From positions 496,001-560,000 of the forward strand of contig JAJTBS010000002.1 in NCBI GenBank assembly GCA_021286765.1: a stretch of 64,000 bases of DNA, in the 5' to 3' direction. The notes under the pieces were generated by a model. That model was not told where the DNA came from. It saw only the letters and a list, made by a program, of their open reading frames with translations, and searched no databases. A program made the translations under genes and the position numbers. The stretch comes from Holophagaceae bacterium (GTDB lineage: Bacteria; Acidobacteriota; Holophagae; Holophagales; Holophagaceae). Below are positions 14,462 to 24,375 of the stretch, piece by piece (positions within the stretch are counted from its first letter, which is position 1; the number at the start of each line of letters is the position of its first letter).

Positions 14462-16876
14462 TCACTCTCGATGGGTCATGGAGATGCCGCCGCGACCCAC
14501 CACAAGCACGTCATCTCGCACAGGTTGGCAGAAGGGTAGACACAAGAACCGGCTGCTCCGCGCTTGAGTTACGGGAATGACGATGGGGATTTCCTGGATT
14601 TCATCGGTGGAGAATGCGCCATTGGTTAGGTTGCGAAGAATGTGTAGTTGGCCGCGGTCAGTGAAAAGGGCTACATCCTGGTGGCTTGAATCCGTGGAGT
14701 GGAACACTTGGACGGCGTCGCCGATGGCTGAAAGCCTATTCGCTACCGGATTCAGTGGGACCGTCTGGAAGTTCGCGTAAGTAGGCGCCGTCGGGGAGAG
14801 TTGAAGGGTCCTGCTGATCTGTATGATTGGGTTGGTTCTGCCGATGACGAAATCCACCTCGTCACGGTCAGGGAACCGGACTGGAGCCATGCTGAATCCA
14901 GAGCCTACCCATTCGGGACCTGCCACCTTTTGGAATTGGGGGGTGTATGAACCGACCGCAGTCGTGTTTAAAAGAACATAACCCTTGGTCACAAGGTGGA
15001 CGCGATTCGGGTCCGTAGGGCGAGAGTACGCTTGGCAGTCCTGCAGGACGCCATAAGGAGCCGTCTCAGAGACATCGATGCGAGTGGGGAGAAAGGGGCC
15101 GGGATTAGTCCTTGTACCGGTATTCAGGAATAGGGTGATTGAGTAGTCATAGACGGAAGTGACCACAAGGTCTGGGAGCCCATCCTGATTCAGGTCCGCC
15201 ACAATCAGCTTGATGCAGTAGCCTCCACCACCACCAACATTGGTCGGGACAGGCCAGGGGATCTCACTTGGGGATCCAAAGCTTGGTGCCGAACCAGTTA
15301 CAGAAATGTTGTATCGGATCTGCAAGATCTGTGAACCTTCATCGGCAATAAGCAGATCTGCTTTACCATCCCCATTCAGGTCAGCTAGTGCGAGCGCATC
15401 CACCCGTCGCCCCATGGCCTGGGTGAACTGATCAAACCGGGGAAAACCACTGGCATCGAGGCCCCGATTCGCCAGAAGGGCTACTTGCTGGTCGCTACCA
15501 CTACCTACGGCGAGGTCCACCAGTCCGTCCCCATTGAGGTCCGCTGCCGCTACCCCCGTTCCTTCGAAGACTACCGGATAGACTCTAGGACCAGACAGAC
15601 TGGGCAATCCGGGAAGGGACCGGTTCCGGTTCCGGAAGACACCTTCTCCTCCTCCTACCAGGAGGGTTGTAGCCGATGGTGTCAAGCCCGGTTCCAATGC
15701 CAAGAAGGCCGAGGAATAGCCGGTGCCATAAAAGATCGGAGTTCCAAACGCAAGATCTCCGTTCGTGTCGAGTCCGTTGTTTTTGAGCACCCCGATGGAA
15801 CTAGCCTCTCGATGAAGAACGAGGATCTCCCTCTTCCCGTCGCCGTCCAGGTCGGCGGCGAGCAACTGGATTGGCCGGTAGCCGACCCGGGTCGCCAGGG
15901 GAGCAGCCAGGTGTATGGAACCACCTGAGGTTGTCAGGTTCCTTAGGAGAATCAGATGGTTGCCGTCCGCTGGCGCCACCACGAGGTCGGGCCGACCGTC
16001 TCCGTCCAGATCTTGCGTCATTGTTGCGCAGACCGACGTGTGGAATGTGCTGTCAAGGGGAAGTTTATCTGACCAAGGGCTAGTGTCGAGCAACTCAATC
16101 CATTGAGTCATGACAACCGAACTGGAACCTACCGGCGTTTGGTTCACCCCCAGATAAACCTTCTTCATGATTCTGGAAATGAGAACAATATCCTGCCTTC
16201 CATCGCCATTTACATCGCCGTTTGATAGCCCATCCACGTAGGCCCCAGGAATGTTGATGATGGTCGAAGAGAAGGTTGGTGAACCGGAGGTACCGACTAG
16301 GTTCACCCAGACGGTGATTTGTCCGAGTCCGACGCAGATGTCCAGGCGTCCATCCTGGTTGAGGTCCACCAGATGGAGCGATGAAAAGAAGCTCGTGGGC
16401 AGGACTTCGGGTGCGCTGAACTTGAACTGCCCGGCTGTTGTCGTGCGGTTATAGAACACATAGATCGAACCTGTAATAGCGACCAGATCCGGCTTACTGT
16501 CGCCGTCCAGGTCGCCGACAGCTAGGGAGGTGACCGTGCCACCAGGAACGCCAAGCACAGTGGGGGGCGCCCCGTGGTTGGATCCCGCCTCAATCTGCAC
16601 TTGGCCAAAGTTGGAAGATATCAAAGCTTCCTTTGCTCCATCATTGTCGAGATCGGCGGCGGCAAAGGCATAGACCACAGGATTGGATGACAGCCGGGCG
16701 GCAGTCGAAAACCCCTCGGCTCCGGTGTTCGGGGGTGTGCCTCCAGTTGTTCCGGGCCCAGGGGATGCAGCTGTTCCACCTCCCCCGCAATGGATCAGGG
16801 CGAGCGTGAGGGCTAACATCGTGACGAGTAAAACGCCCCCCCTTGAAATGGGGGATCCAGCTGAGAAATTGGTCAT
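14462..16876 (-). CDS. Secreted FG-GAP/VCBS-repeat lipoprotein
   Basis: An 804-residue protein with a lipoprotein signal (LALTLALIHC, lipid Cys30) and a Gly/Pro-rich linker. Many integrin-alpha-like repeats follow, carrying Ca-binding loops of the DxDxDGxxD type (DLDNDGAKE, DLDGDSKPD, DLNQDGRLD, DLNGDGLVD). These build a beta-propeller on the cell surface; no enzymatic domain is visible. Start is ATG 16876; a GTG nine bases earlier is possible. The gene uses visibly more A/T-ending codons than its neighbours and is bracketed by a 101-bp repeat, both signs of transfer. A weak TGAATC/GATTCA hairpin lies at its 3' end. Confidence 0.85.
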   Translation of the reverse strand: MTNFSAGSPISRGGVLLVTMLALTLALIHCGGGGTAASPGPGTTGGTPPNTGAEGFSTAARLSSNPVVYAFAAADLDNDGAKEALISSNFGQVQIEAGSNHGAPPTVLGVPGGTVTSLAVGDLDGDSKPDLVAITGSIYVFYNRTTTAGQFKFSAPEVLPTSFFSSLHLVDLNQDGRLDICVGLGQITVWVNLVGTSGSPTFSSTIINIPGAYVDGLSNGDVNGDGRQDIVLISRIMKKVYLGVNQTPVGSSSVVMTQWIELLDTSPWSDKLPLDSTFHTSVCATMTQDLDGDGRPDLVVAPADGNHLILLRNLTTSGGSIHLAAPLATRVGYRPIQLLAADLDGDGKREILVLHREASSIGVLKNNGLDTNGDLAFGTPIFYGTGYSSAFLALEPGLTPSATTLLVGGGEGVFRNRNRSLPGLPSLSGPRVYPVVFEGTGVAAADLNGDGLVDLAVGSGSDQQVALLANRGLDASGFPRFDQFTQAMGRRVDALALADLNGDGKADLLIADEGSQILQIRYNISVTGSAPSFGSPSEIPWPVPTNVGGGGGYCIKLIVADLNQDGLPDLVVTSVYDYSITLFLNTGTRTNPGPFLPTRIDVSETAPYGVLQDCQAYSRPTDPNRVHLVTKGYVLLNTTAVGSYTPQFQKVAGPEWVGSGFSMAPVRFPDRDEVDFVIGRTNPIIQISRTLQLSPTAPTYANFQTVPLNPVANRLSAIGDAVQVFHSTDSSHQDVALFTDRGQLHILRNLTNGAFSTDEIQEIPIVIPVTQARSSRFLCLPFCQPVRDDVLVVGRGGISMTHRE

Positions 16877-17030
16877 ATTAATCACTCGAGAACATTGACG
16901 ATCAGTCTATCGTAAAAAATTGTATGTATCGCGAGGCCTGATCCTAAATGAACAGTTCAGGAGGGCAGCTTCCATCCTTCTTGAGTAGCGGTTCACATTC
17001 TGAACGCCGCCTTGAAGTGACTTCAGCCCG

Positions 17031-17945
17031 CTACCCCACCCAGCCCAGATACCCCAGCCACAGCGCACGCCCGAAGAACACCACAATGGGCGTGGCCAGG
17101 GCAAGGAAGCACCCGAAGGGCAGCATGGTCTGGCCATCGCCTTTGCGCATCAGCATGAGCGGTACGCCCACGGCGGCGCCCAGGCCCGCGCCCAGGAAGA
17201 GGATGCCCAGCATGGGGCCCCAGCCCCAGAAGGCGCCCAGCCAGGCCAGCATCTTGAAGTCGCCCATGCCCAGGCCGTCGGTCTTGCGGATCCACTTGTA
17301 GAGCTGGTTCAGGAGGGCGGGCACGCCGTAGCCCACGGCCAGGCCGATGAGGCTGGCCTGCCAGGTGACCGCCGGCTCAAAGCCATGCCAGGCGGGAGCC
17401 GGCTGCAGGCCGTTGTGGAGGGCGAGGGCCTGGATGAGGTTTCCGCCGTCCGTCCAGATCTTCACCAGGGCTTCGGGCCTCAGGGCCTGGGGCAGGGTGA
17501 GGAGCACGCCCAGGGCCATGAGGGGGAACTGCAGCACGTCCGGCAGCATCATCTCGGTGAAGTCGGTGAAGAACAGGACGATCAGCGCGAAGCCGCAGAT
17601 CAGGCCCTTGAACCAGATCAGGGTTCCGAAGGGGAAGAGCCAGGGTGAGGCGGCGAACAACGCGCCGGTCAGCAGCTCCACCAGCGGGTAGCGCACGGGG
17701 ATCTTCCAGCCGCAGGCGGCGCACTTGCCGCGCAGCCAGAGCCAGCCCAACAGGGGCACGTTGTGCCAAGGCTTGATCTGCGCCTTGCAGCCGGGACAGT
17801 GGCTGGCCTTGGTGACCACGTTCCGGTCGGCGGGCTCCTCCTGGGGCAGGCGGTGGATCAGCACATTGCCGAAGGAGCCCACCACGAGGCCGAAGGGAGC
17901 CAAGAGCAGGGAGAGCATCCAGGGCGGGAGGTCGATGAAGGGCAT
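17031..17945 (-). CDS. pilD: Type IV prepilin peptidase / N-methyltransferase
   Basis: A 304-residue inner-membrane aspartic protease that cleaves and methylates type IV pilins and pseudopilins. Helix 1 contains VVGSFGNVLIHRLP. Zinc cysteines are CPGC (50-53) and CAAC (75-78). Catalytic aspartates are D128 in FFTDFTEMMLPD and D229 in GLGMGDFKM. Length and order are standard. Its 3' end is duplicated at 14276-14376. A divergent cyclophilin gene starts 67 bases away. Confidence 0.95.
   Translation of the reverse strand: MPFIDLPPWMLSLLLAPFGLVVGSFGNVLIHRLPQEEPADRNVVTKASHCPGCKAQIKPWHNVPLLGWLWLRGKCAACGWKIPVRYPLVELLTGALFAASPWLFPFGTLIWFKGLICGFALIVLFFTDFTEMMLPDVLQFPLMALGVLLTLPQALRPEALVKIWTDGGNLIQALALHNGLQPAPAWHGFEPAVTWQASLIGLAVGYGVPALLNQLYKWIRKTDGLGMGDFKMLAWLGAFWGWGPMLGILFLGAGLGAAVGVPLMLMRKGDGQTMLPFGCFLALATPIVVFFGRALWLGYLGWVG
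17035..17135. repeat. 101-bp direct repeat, right copy (inside pilD 3' end)
   Basis: This is the right-hand partner of 14276-14376. It lies within the intact prepilin peptidase gene and encodes its final residues, so this is probably the ancestral copy and the left one a duplicate. Confidence 0.85.
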
Positions 17946-18011
17946 GTTTCACGATACCGGGAGCTTCTGCCTCTTTCGCGGCAGAATGAAGTGTCCCCTG
18001 CAGGAGCCCCC

Positions 18012-18632
18012 GTGATCCGATCCGCCCTCGTCGCCCTGGCCCTCGTCATGCCCCTGGCCGCCCAGGCCCCCGCCTCCCCGGCCGCCCCGACGCCGGCACC
18101 CGCTCCGGTGGCCAAGCCCCGGGTGCAGCTGGTCACCAGCTATGGGCCCATCGTGGTGGAGCTGGAACCGGAACTGGCGCCCAAGACCGTGGCGAACTTC
18201 CTGCAGTACGTGAAGGACGGCTTCTACAAGGGCACCATCTTCCACCGCGTCATCGACGGCTTCATGATCCAGGGCGGCGGCATGCTGGACACCCTCATGG
18301 AGAAGCCCACCCGGGATCCGATCCTCAACGAGGTGGGTTCCACCTTCAAGGCCGGGCTGAAGAACACCCGGGGCACCATCGCCATGGCCCGCACGGCGAA
18401 CCCCCACAGCGCCTCGTCCCAGTTCTACATCAACCTCGTGGACAACCCCAGCTTGGACCCCCACGGCTTCAGCGAGGAGGGCTTCGGCTACTGCGCCTTC
18501 GGCCGCGTGGTCTCGGGCATGGAGGCCGTGGACAAGATCGCCAAGGTGCGCACCGAGTGGCGCCGGGGCATGGGCGACATCCCGCAGTTCCCGGTCTATC
18601 TCAAGGACGCGGTCCTGCTGCCGCCCCAGTAG
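18012..18632 (+). CDS. Periplasmic cyclophilin-type peptidyl-prolyl isomerase
   Basis: A 206-residue protein: signal peptide (residues about 1-17, ending AAQA), a short Ala/Pro linker, then a PpiA/B cyclophilin domain. Visible motifs are FHRVIDGFMIQGGG (catalytic Arg), GTIAMART, SSQFYINLVDN and FGRVVSGMEAVDKI. It probably assists folding of exported proteins. The GTG start at 18012 follows CAGGAG and gives a proper signal sequence. PlsC follows after 3 bases, so they are probably cotranscribed. Confidence 0.9.
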   Translation: MIRSALVALALVMPLAAQAPASPAAPTPAPAPVAKPRVQLVTSYGPIVVELEPELAPKTVANFLQYVKDGFYKGTIFHRVIDGFMIQGGGMLDTLMEKPTRDPILNEVGSTFKAGLKNTRGTIAMARTANPHSASSQFYINLVDNPSLDPHGFSEEGFGYCAFGRVVSGMEAVDKIAKVRTEWRRGMGDIPQFPVYLKDAVLLPPQ

Positions 18633-18635
18633 GAC

Positions 18636-19382
18636 ATGGCCGGCCGTCCGCTTCTGCGGCCGCTCCTCGTCTGGGCTGGTGGTTCCCTGGCCCTGGCGCT
18701 GGCCGTGGTCCTCTGCTTCCTTCTGGCGCCCTTCCTGGGCGGAGCGGCCGCCTTCTGGGCCGTGGCCCCGCGCTACATCCGCGCCACGGCCCGGGCCTTC
18801 GGCATCCGCCGGGAGCTGGAGGGCTGGGATCGTCTGCCGGCCGCCATCCGCGAGGGGGGGCAACCGGTCATCTTCGTCGGCAACCACACATCCCTGCTCG
18901 ACCCGCCCCTGCTGATCTCCACCCTCCCCGGCAGGCCAGTCTTCATCGCCAAGCGGGAGCTGGCTGGCGTGCCCTTCCTGGGCTGGGTGATCTGGCTGGC
19001 GGAGTTCATCTTCATTGACCGGACCGATCCCCAGGCCGCCCGGCGCAGCCTGGAGGTGGCGGCCGAGCGCATCCGGGCCGGGCAGAGCATCATGACCTTC
19101 CCGGAAGGCACCCGCAGCCAGGATGGACGGCTCCTGCCCTTCAAGAAGGGGACGTTCCACCTGGCGCTGGCCGCGGGGGTGCCCATTGTGCCGCTGGCCA
19201 TCCACGGCGGCCTGGCAATCCTGCCCCGGGGCACCTGGCGCGTGCGGGGCGGAGGCTACCGGATCACGATGGGCCAGGCGCTGCGGCCGGAGGACTTCGC
19301 CAGTCCCGAGGCGCTCCTTCAGGCCACGGAGGCCGCCGTGCGGGAGCTCCTGGAGCAGGTCACCGTCAGTTCACGACCTTGA
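18636..19382 (+). CDS. plsC: 1-acyl-sn-glycerol-3-phosphate acyltransferase
   Basis: A 248-residue membrane-bound acyltransferase making phosphatidic acid. After an N-terminal membrane helix (about 10-35), the HX4D motif is NHTSLLDPP (H84, D89). Further blocks are FIDRTD and FPEGTR (155-160), then VPIVPLAI. Its 3' end overlaps the convergent DUF360 gene by 17 bases. A second family member is at 49862-50470. Confidence 0.92.
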   Translation: MAGRPLLRPLLVWAGGSLALALAVVLCFLLAPFLGGAAAFWAVAPRYIRATARAFGIRRELEGWDRLPAAIREGGQPVIFVGNHTSLLDPPLLISTLPGRPVFIAKRELAGVPFLGWVIWLAEFIFIDRTDPQAARRSLEVAAERIRAGQSIMTFPEGTRSQDGRLLPFKKGTFHLALAAGVPIVPLAIHGGLAILPRGTWRVRGGGYRITMGQALRPEDFASPEALLQATEAAVRELLEQVTVSSRP

Positions 19383-19767
19383 TCGAAGGCGCAGGCCCCT
19401 GGGGGCGTTGCCGGTCCTTGGGGATGAAGATGGCGCCGAGGACCGAGGCGACCACGCTGGACACCAGGGCGCCGAAGAAGCCCGCCCAGAAGCCGCTCAC
19501 GGTGAAGGTCAGGCCCAGCTTGGCGGACAACGCTCCGGCCAGCCAGAAGACCAGGCCATTGATGACGAGGCTGAAACAGCCGAAGGAGCAGGCCATGGGA
19601 ACCAGGGCGATGAGCTTCAGGAAGCTACCCACCGTGGTGTTCAGGGCCGCCAGGATCACCGCCACGATGAGCAGATCCAGGAAGGAACCGTGGCCCAGGC
19701 CAGGGACGAAGGAACAGGCCACCAGCAGGCCGATGGCCGAGAAGACGAAGCGCAAGAGCACGCTCAT
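19366..19767 (-). CDS. Phage holin family 4 / DUF360 membrane protein
   Basis: A 133-residue protein with four predicted helices, starting MSVLLRFVFSAIGLLVACSFVPGL and ending in a short charged tail. This pattern belongs to the small conserved membrane family annotated as phage holin family 4 or DUF360, widespread in bacteria and not tied to phage. The start at 19767 overlaps the cysE stop (ATGA), so it is coupled to cysE. Function is unknown. Confidence 0.78.
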   Translation of the reverse strand: MSVLLRFVFSAIGLLVACSFVPGLGHGSFLDLLIVAVILAALNTTVGSFLKLIALVPMACSFGCFSLVINGLVFWLAGALSAKLGLTFTVSGFWAGFFGALVSSVVASVLGAIFIPKDRQRPQGPAPSIKVVN

Positions 19768-20660
19768 GAGGGCATCCCGTCCTTCTCGTTGGCCTGCGTG
19801 ATGACGCTGCCGGGGGGCACGCTGTGGGTGAGCCACACGTTGCCGCCGATGGCTGAGCCCCGGCCCAGGGTGATGCGGCCCAGCACGGTGGCATTGGAGT
19901 AGACGATGACATCATCCTCCACCACCGGGTGGCGGGGCACGCCCTTCACCGGGTGACCCTCCGCGTCCAGGGGGAAGCTCTTGGCGCCCAGGGTCACGCC
20001 CTGGTAGATGCGCACATTGCGGCCGATGACGCAGGTCTCGCCGATGACCACGCCGGTGCCGTGGTCGATGAAGAAGCGCTCGCCGATCTGGGCGCCGGGG
20101 TGGATGTCGATGCCCGTGAGGCTGTGGGCGTGCTCGGTGATCATGCGGGGCAGCAGGGGCACGCCCAGCTTCAGCAGTTCGTGGGCCAGGCGCTGGCTGG
20201 CCACCGCCAGCAGGCCGGGGTAGGAGAACAGCACTTCCTCGGGGCTGGTGGCCGCGGGGTCGCCCTCGAAACCCGCCTGGATGTCCGTGGCCAGCAGGTG
20301 GCGCACCTCGGGCAGCCGGGCGAGAAAGGCCTGGGCCAGTTCCACGGAGCGGGCCCGGCACTCGGTGCAGGCGGGATCGGTGGCCATGAGGCCCCGCTGG
20401 ATCTGGTCCGACAGACCGTGGAGCACGCGGTCCATGCGGGCCCCCAGGTGGTAGCGGAGGGTCTCGGCCGTGAGCTCGGAGGGGCCGAAATAGCCTGGGA
20501 AGAGCAGGGCCCGCAAATCCTCCACCAGGGCCGCCACGGCCGTGCGGGAGGGGAACTCCCGGCGGCCCAGGGGCATCTCGGTCAGGGCTGTGGAGGCTTC
20601 GGCCAGGGCTTCGATGACGGCGTGGAGGTCGGGCTTGGGCGCGGCAGAAGGGTTCTTCAT
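19764..20660 (-). CDS. cysE: Serine O-acetyltransferase (EpsC/CysE type)
   Basis: A 298-residue enzyme making O-acetylserine for cysteine synthesis. The N-terminal helical part (about 1-150) is the longer EpsC form. The C-terminal part is a left-handed beta-helix with GIDIHPGAQIGERFFIDHGT, GVVIGETCVIG and IYQGVTLGA, including the catalytic His/Asp region. ATG 20660 is 26 bases from the dnaE stop, so an operon dnaE-cysE-DUF360 is likely. A TATCCT hexamer seven bases before the ATG could also give a leaderless internal transcript. Confidence 0.92.
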   Translation of the reverse strand: MKNPSAAPKPDLHAVIEALAEASTALTEMPLGRREFPSRTAVAALVEDLRALLFPGYFGPSELTAETLRYHLGARMDRVLHGLSDQIQRGLMATDPACTECRARSVELAQAFLARLPEVRHLLATDIQAGFEGDPAATSPEEVLFSYPGLLAVASQRLAHELLKLGVPLLPRMITEHAHSLTGIDIHPGAQIGERFFIDHGTGVVIGETCVIGRNVRIYQGVTLGAKSFPLDAEGHPVKGVPRHPVVEDDVIVYSNATVLGRITLGRGSAIGGNVWLTHSVPPGSVITQANEKDGMPS

Positions 20661-20686
20661 GCGAATGAGGATACTCTCCGGGACAC

Positions 20687-23600
20687 TCAGTAGGTCCAGG
20701 TCAGCGAGCAGCCCGTCTCCTTGGCCACCTTTTCCTTCAGGGCCTCGTCGTACTTCAGGCGCAGGTCGCGGCCAGCCCGGACCCGGGCCACCAAGCCCTC
20801 CTTCGATCGGTACTCGAAGGTCACGGGCAGCTCGCCCTTGTGGTCGCCGAAGATCGTTGCCAGGCGTGGCGGGCACTCGCCCGGGGGCAGCCGCACCAGG
20901 GCGCCGGTGAAGCCCAGGCCCTGGAAGCCCTCCAGGGGCTCCAACAGGGTGGCGAAGACCTTCACCACGGTCTGCTCCTCGTCCTCCTCGCCATCGCCGC
21001 CGCCATTCCCGTTCCCCTGGATGGTCTCGACCCGCAGCTCGCCCGTGATGCGCAGCATGGCCTCGGGCACGGCGAAGTGGCGGTAGCGCTCGAAGGGGCG
21101 CAGGGTGGACTTCTTGGTGAGGGGATCCCACTTGCTGGCCATGAGCAGGACTTCCATCTTCCCCGTCGTGTCCTCCACCTGGAGGATGGCCCAGGGTTCG
21201 CCCTTCTGGTTGGTCTTGAAGGCCACGGTGGAGACCATGGCGCCGAGGGTGACTTCATTGCGGTCCCGCAGGCGGCCCGACGTGGCATCCTCCAGGATCT
21301 TCGCCAGGGTGCCGTGGGTGTGGACCTGGATGGCGTCGGCGAATTCCTCGAGGGGGTGGCCGCTGACGAAGAGCCCCAGCACCTCGCGCTCGGCGGCGAG
21401 GCGGGTCTTCCGGTCCCAGGGCTCGATGTTCTCGGGCACACGCCAGTCTTCGCTGAGGGTGGCCATCTCCGCATCGTCGAAGAGGCTCATCATGCCGGAG
21501 TCCTCGCTGCCGCGGGAGGCTGCCGAGATGGCATCGGGCAGGCCCTGCAACAGGGCGGCGCGGTTGGGCTCCAGGCTGTCGAAGGCGCCGGCCTTGATGA
21601 GGGATTCCCACACCTTGCGGTTGGCCTTGGAGAGATCGGAGCTCTTGAGCGCGTGGAAGAGGTCCTTGAAGCGACCTTCGGCCTGGCGGGCTTCGAGGAT
21701 CGCTTGCAAGGCCGCGTCCCCCAATCCCTTCACGGCCGCAAAGCCGAAGCGGATCTGCAGATCCCCCGTGGCCGTGAAGTCCAGGGTGGATTCGTTGATG
21801 TCAGGGCCCAGCACCTCGATGCCCCGTTCGCGGCAGTTCTGCACATATTTGGCCACGTCATCGGTGCGGCCGGACTTGGTGGAGAGCAGGCCCGCCATGA
21901 ACTCCACGGGGTAGTTGGCCTTCAGGTAGGCGGTCTCGTAGGCGACCATGGCGTAGGCGGCGCTGTGGCTCTTGTTGAAGCCGTAGCCCGCGAAGAACTC
22001 GATGAGGTCGAAGAGCTCGGCGACCTTGGCCTTGTCGTATTTCCGCTCGGCGCCGCGCTCGATGAACTTGGTCTTCTCCTTGGCCATCTTCTCCTTGTCC
22101 TTCTTGCCCATGGCCCGGCGCAGCATGTCGGCTTCGCCCAGGGAGTACCCGGCGATGAGCGAGGCGATCTGCATGACCTGCTCCTGGTAGAGGATCACGC
22201 CATAGGTGGGGGAGAGGATGGGCTCCAGGTCGGGGAACATGTAGGTCACGGGCTCGCGGCCGTGGCGGCGCTCCACATAGGTGGTGCCCATGCCAGCGCC
22301 CAGGGGGCCTGGGCGGAAGAGGGCGTTGAGCGCGATGAGGTCATCGAAGCGGTCGGGTCCGAGCTGGCGCAGCAGCTGCTTCATTCCGCCGGATTCGAAC
22401 TGGAACACGCCATCAGTGTCGCCGGCGGCGAAGAGCTCGAAGGTCTTCTTGTCATCGAAGGTCCGGATGGTGGTCATGTCCTTGGGCTGACCGTGGCGCC
22501 GGGCGATGACCTCCTGGGTCTTGGCGATCTGCGTAAGGGTCTCCAGGCCCAGGAAGTCCATCTTCAGCAGGCCCGCGCGCTCGGCCTCCACCATGGTGTA
22601 CTGCACCATCACCTTCTTGTCCTTATCGACGCTCAGCGGGGCGAACTGGGTGAGCTCGTCCGGCGCGATGATGACGCCGGCCGCGTGGACGCCGGTGTTG
22701 CGGGACAGGCCCTCCAGCCGGGCCGAGATGTCCAGGATGTTCTTCACCTCGGGATCGGACTCGTACAGCTCGCGCAGCTTGTCGCTCTTCTCCAGGGCTT
22801 CGCCGATGGTCATGGGCTTGCCGGGTTCCTGGGGCACCAGCTTGGTCAGGTTGTTGGCGAAGGCGAAGTCCTTCTCGAAGACCCGGGCCACGTCCTTGAT
22901 GACAGCCTTGGTCTTGAGCTGGTTGATGGTGATGATGTTGCTCACCTTGTCCTGGCCGTACTTCTCGGTGACGTAGTCGATGACCCGCTGGCGGCCGTCC
23001 CGGCAGAAGTCGATGTCCACGTCGGGCATGGACACGCGCTCGGGGTTCAGGAAGCGCTCGAAGAGCAGGTCGTACTGCATGGGATCGATGTCGGTGATCA
23101 TCATGGACCAAGCCACGATGCTGCCCGCCGCCGAGCCGCGGCCGGGGCCCACGGGAACACCCATCTCCCTTGCCTTGCGGATGAAATCCCAGACCAGCAG
23201 GAAGTAGCCCGGGAAGCCCATCTTCAGGATCATGTCCAGCTCGAAGGCCAGGCGCTCGCGGTATTTCTCCTCGCTGTGCTTGAGGGCGCCCGCCTGCCAC
23301 AGGGGCCGGCAGCCGGCGAGGCGTTCTTCGAAGGTCTCCCGGGCGATGTGCACGAAGTAGGAATCCAGGTCGAAGCCCTCGGGCACGGGAAAGCGGGGCG
23401 TGACGGGCTTGCGCGTGATGGGGAACAGGTCCACTTTCGCGGCGATCTCCAGCGTGCGCTCCAGGTATTCCGGATGGTCGGGGAACACCGCCCTCATCTC
23501 CTCCGGCGTCTTCACGAAGAACTGGTCCGTGGAGAAGCGCATGCGCTTCTCCTTGGCCTTGGTGGTCTTCGTGCCGATGCAGAGCAGGGTGTCGTGCAGG

Positions 23601-24316
23601 TCGGCATCCGCGTGGTTGAGGTAGTGGGCGTCGTTGGTCGCCACCAGGGGGATGCCGAGCTTCTGGGCCAGCTCCATCTGGAAGGGGATGATCTCCTTCT
23701 CCTTGTCGAAGCCCTGGTCCTGGATCTCCAGGTAGAAGTCCTCGCCGAAGAGGTCGCGGAAATCACGGGCGACGCGCTCGGCCTGATCCAGCCGGTTCTG
23801 CAGGATGCGGGCCTGCACTTCACCGCCCAGGCAGGCGGACAGCGCGATGAGGCCCTCGCTGTGCTCCCGCAGGATGTCCTTGTCGATGCGCGGCTTGTAG
23901 TAGAAACCCTCGGTGAAGCCCGCCGATACGAGCTTCGAGAGGTTGGCGAAGCCCACGGGATTCTTGGCCAGCAGCACCAGGTGGTAGCCCGCATCGCGGG
24001 AGCCGCTGGGGTCCACGCAGTCCTCGAGCCCCTCCTCTCCCGTGGCGTTCTTCGCCTCCAGCTTCTTGTCGAAGCGGGTCTTGGGCGCGACGTAGACCTC
24101 GCAGCCCAGGATGGGCTTCACGGCCCAGTTGCCATCGGCGTCCTTCGTCTTTTCGCAGGCGTCGAAGAGCTTCATCATGCCGAACATGTTTCCGTGGTCG
24201 GTGACGGCCACGGCGGGCATGCCGGAGGCACGGCACTTCTTCACGAGATCGGGAATGCGCGTGAGGCCGTCGAGGAGGGAGTGCTCGGTGTGCAGGTGGA
24301 GATGGGCGAAACTCAT
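20687..24316 (-). CDS. dnaE: DNA polymerase III subunit alpha
   Basis: A 1209-residue replicative polymerase of the DnaE1 type. It opens with the PHP domain (FAHLHLHTEHSLLDG, then VTDHGNMFG). The polymerase core follows with GPGRGSAAGSIVAW and the catalytic PDVDIDF motif, the thumb/fingers (FGVILYQEQ-like segment, GYGFNKSHSAAYAM), the HhH and OB domains and a C-terminal tail. Start and length are standard. No frameshift is visible. A long antisense frame covers it but is a codon-bias shadow. Confidence 0.97.
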   Translation of the reverse strand: MSFAHLHLHTEHSLLDGLTRIPDLVKKCRASGMPAVAVTDHGNMFGMMKLFDACEKTKDADGNWAVKPILGCEVYVAPKTRFDKKLEAKNATGEEGLEDCVDPSGSRDAGYHLVLLAKNPVGFANLSKLVSAGFTEGFYYKPRIDKDILREHSEGLIALSACLGGEVQARILQNRLDQAERVARDFRDLFGEDFYLEIQDQGFDKEKEIIPFQMELAQKLGIPLVATNDAHYLNHADADLHDTLLCIGTKTTKAKEKRMRFSTDQFFVKTPEEMRAVFPDHPEYLERTLEIAAKVDLFPITRKPVTPRFPVPEGFDLDSYFVHIARETFEERLAGCRPLWQAGALKHSEEKYRERLAFELDMILKMGFPGYFLLVWDFIRKAREMGVPVGPGRGSAAGSIVAWSMMITDIDPMQYDLLFERFLNPERVSMPDVDIDFCRDGRQRVIDYVTEKYGQDKVSNIITINQLKTKAVIKDVARVFEKDFAFANNLTKLVPQEPGKPMTIGEALEKSDKLRELYESDPEVKNILDISARLEGLSRNTGVHAAGVIIAPDELTQFAPLSVDKDKKVMVQYTMVEAERAGLLKMDFLGLETLTQIAKTQEVIARRHGQPKDMTTIRTFDDKKTFELFAAGDTDGVFQFESGGMKQLLRQLGPDRFDDLIALNALFRPGPLGAGMGTTYVERRHGREPVTYMFPDLEPILSPTYGVILYQEQVMQIASLIAGYSLGEADMLRRAMGKKDKEKMAKEKTKFIERGAERKYDKAKVAELFDLIEFFAGYGFNKSHSAAYAMVAYETAYLKANYPVEFMAGLLSTKSGRTDDVAKYVQNCRERGIEVLGPDINESTLDFTATGDLQIRFGFAAVKGLGDAALQAILEARQAEGRFKDLFHALKSSDLSKANRKVWESLIKAGAFDSLEPNRAALLQGLPDAISAASRGSEDSGMMSLFDDAEMATLSEDWRVPENIEPWDRKTRLAAEREVLGLFVSGHPLEEFADAIQVHTHGTLAKILEDATSGRLRDRNEVTLGAMVSTVAFKTNQKGEPWAILQVEDTTGKMEVLLMASKWDPLTKKSTLRPFERYRHFAVPEAMLRITGELRVETIQGNGNGGGDGEEDEEQTVVKVFATLLEPLEGFQGLGFTGALVRLPPGECPPRLATIFGDHKGELPVTFEYRSKEGLVARVRAGRDLRLKYDEALKEKVAKETGCSLTWTY

Positions 24317-24375
24317 GGGCCCATTCTCCGATGGATGCCGCGGCTTGGGGCAAGTGCCCCAGGTTCAGTGCGGTC

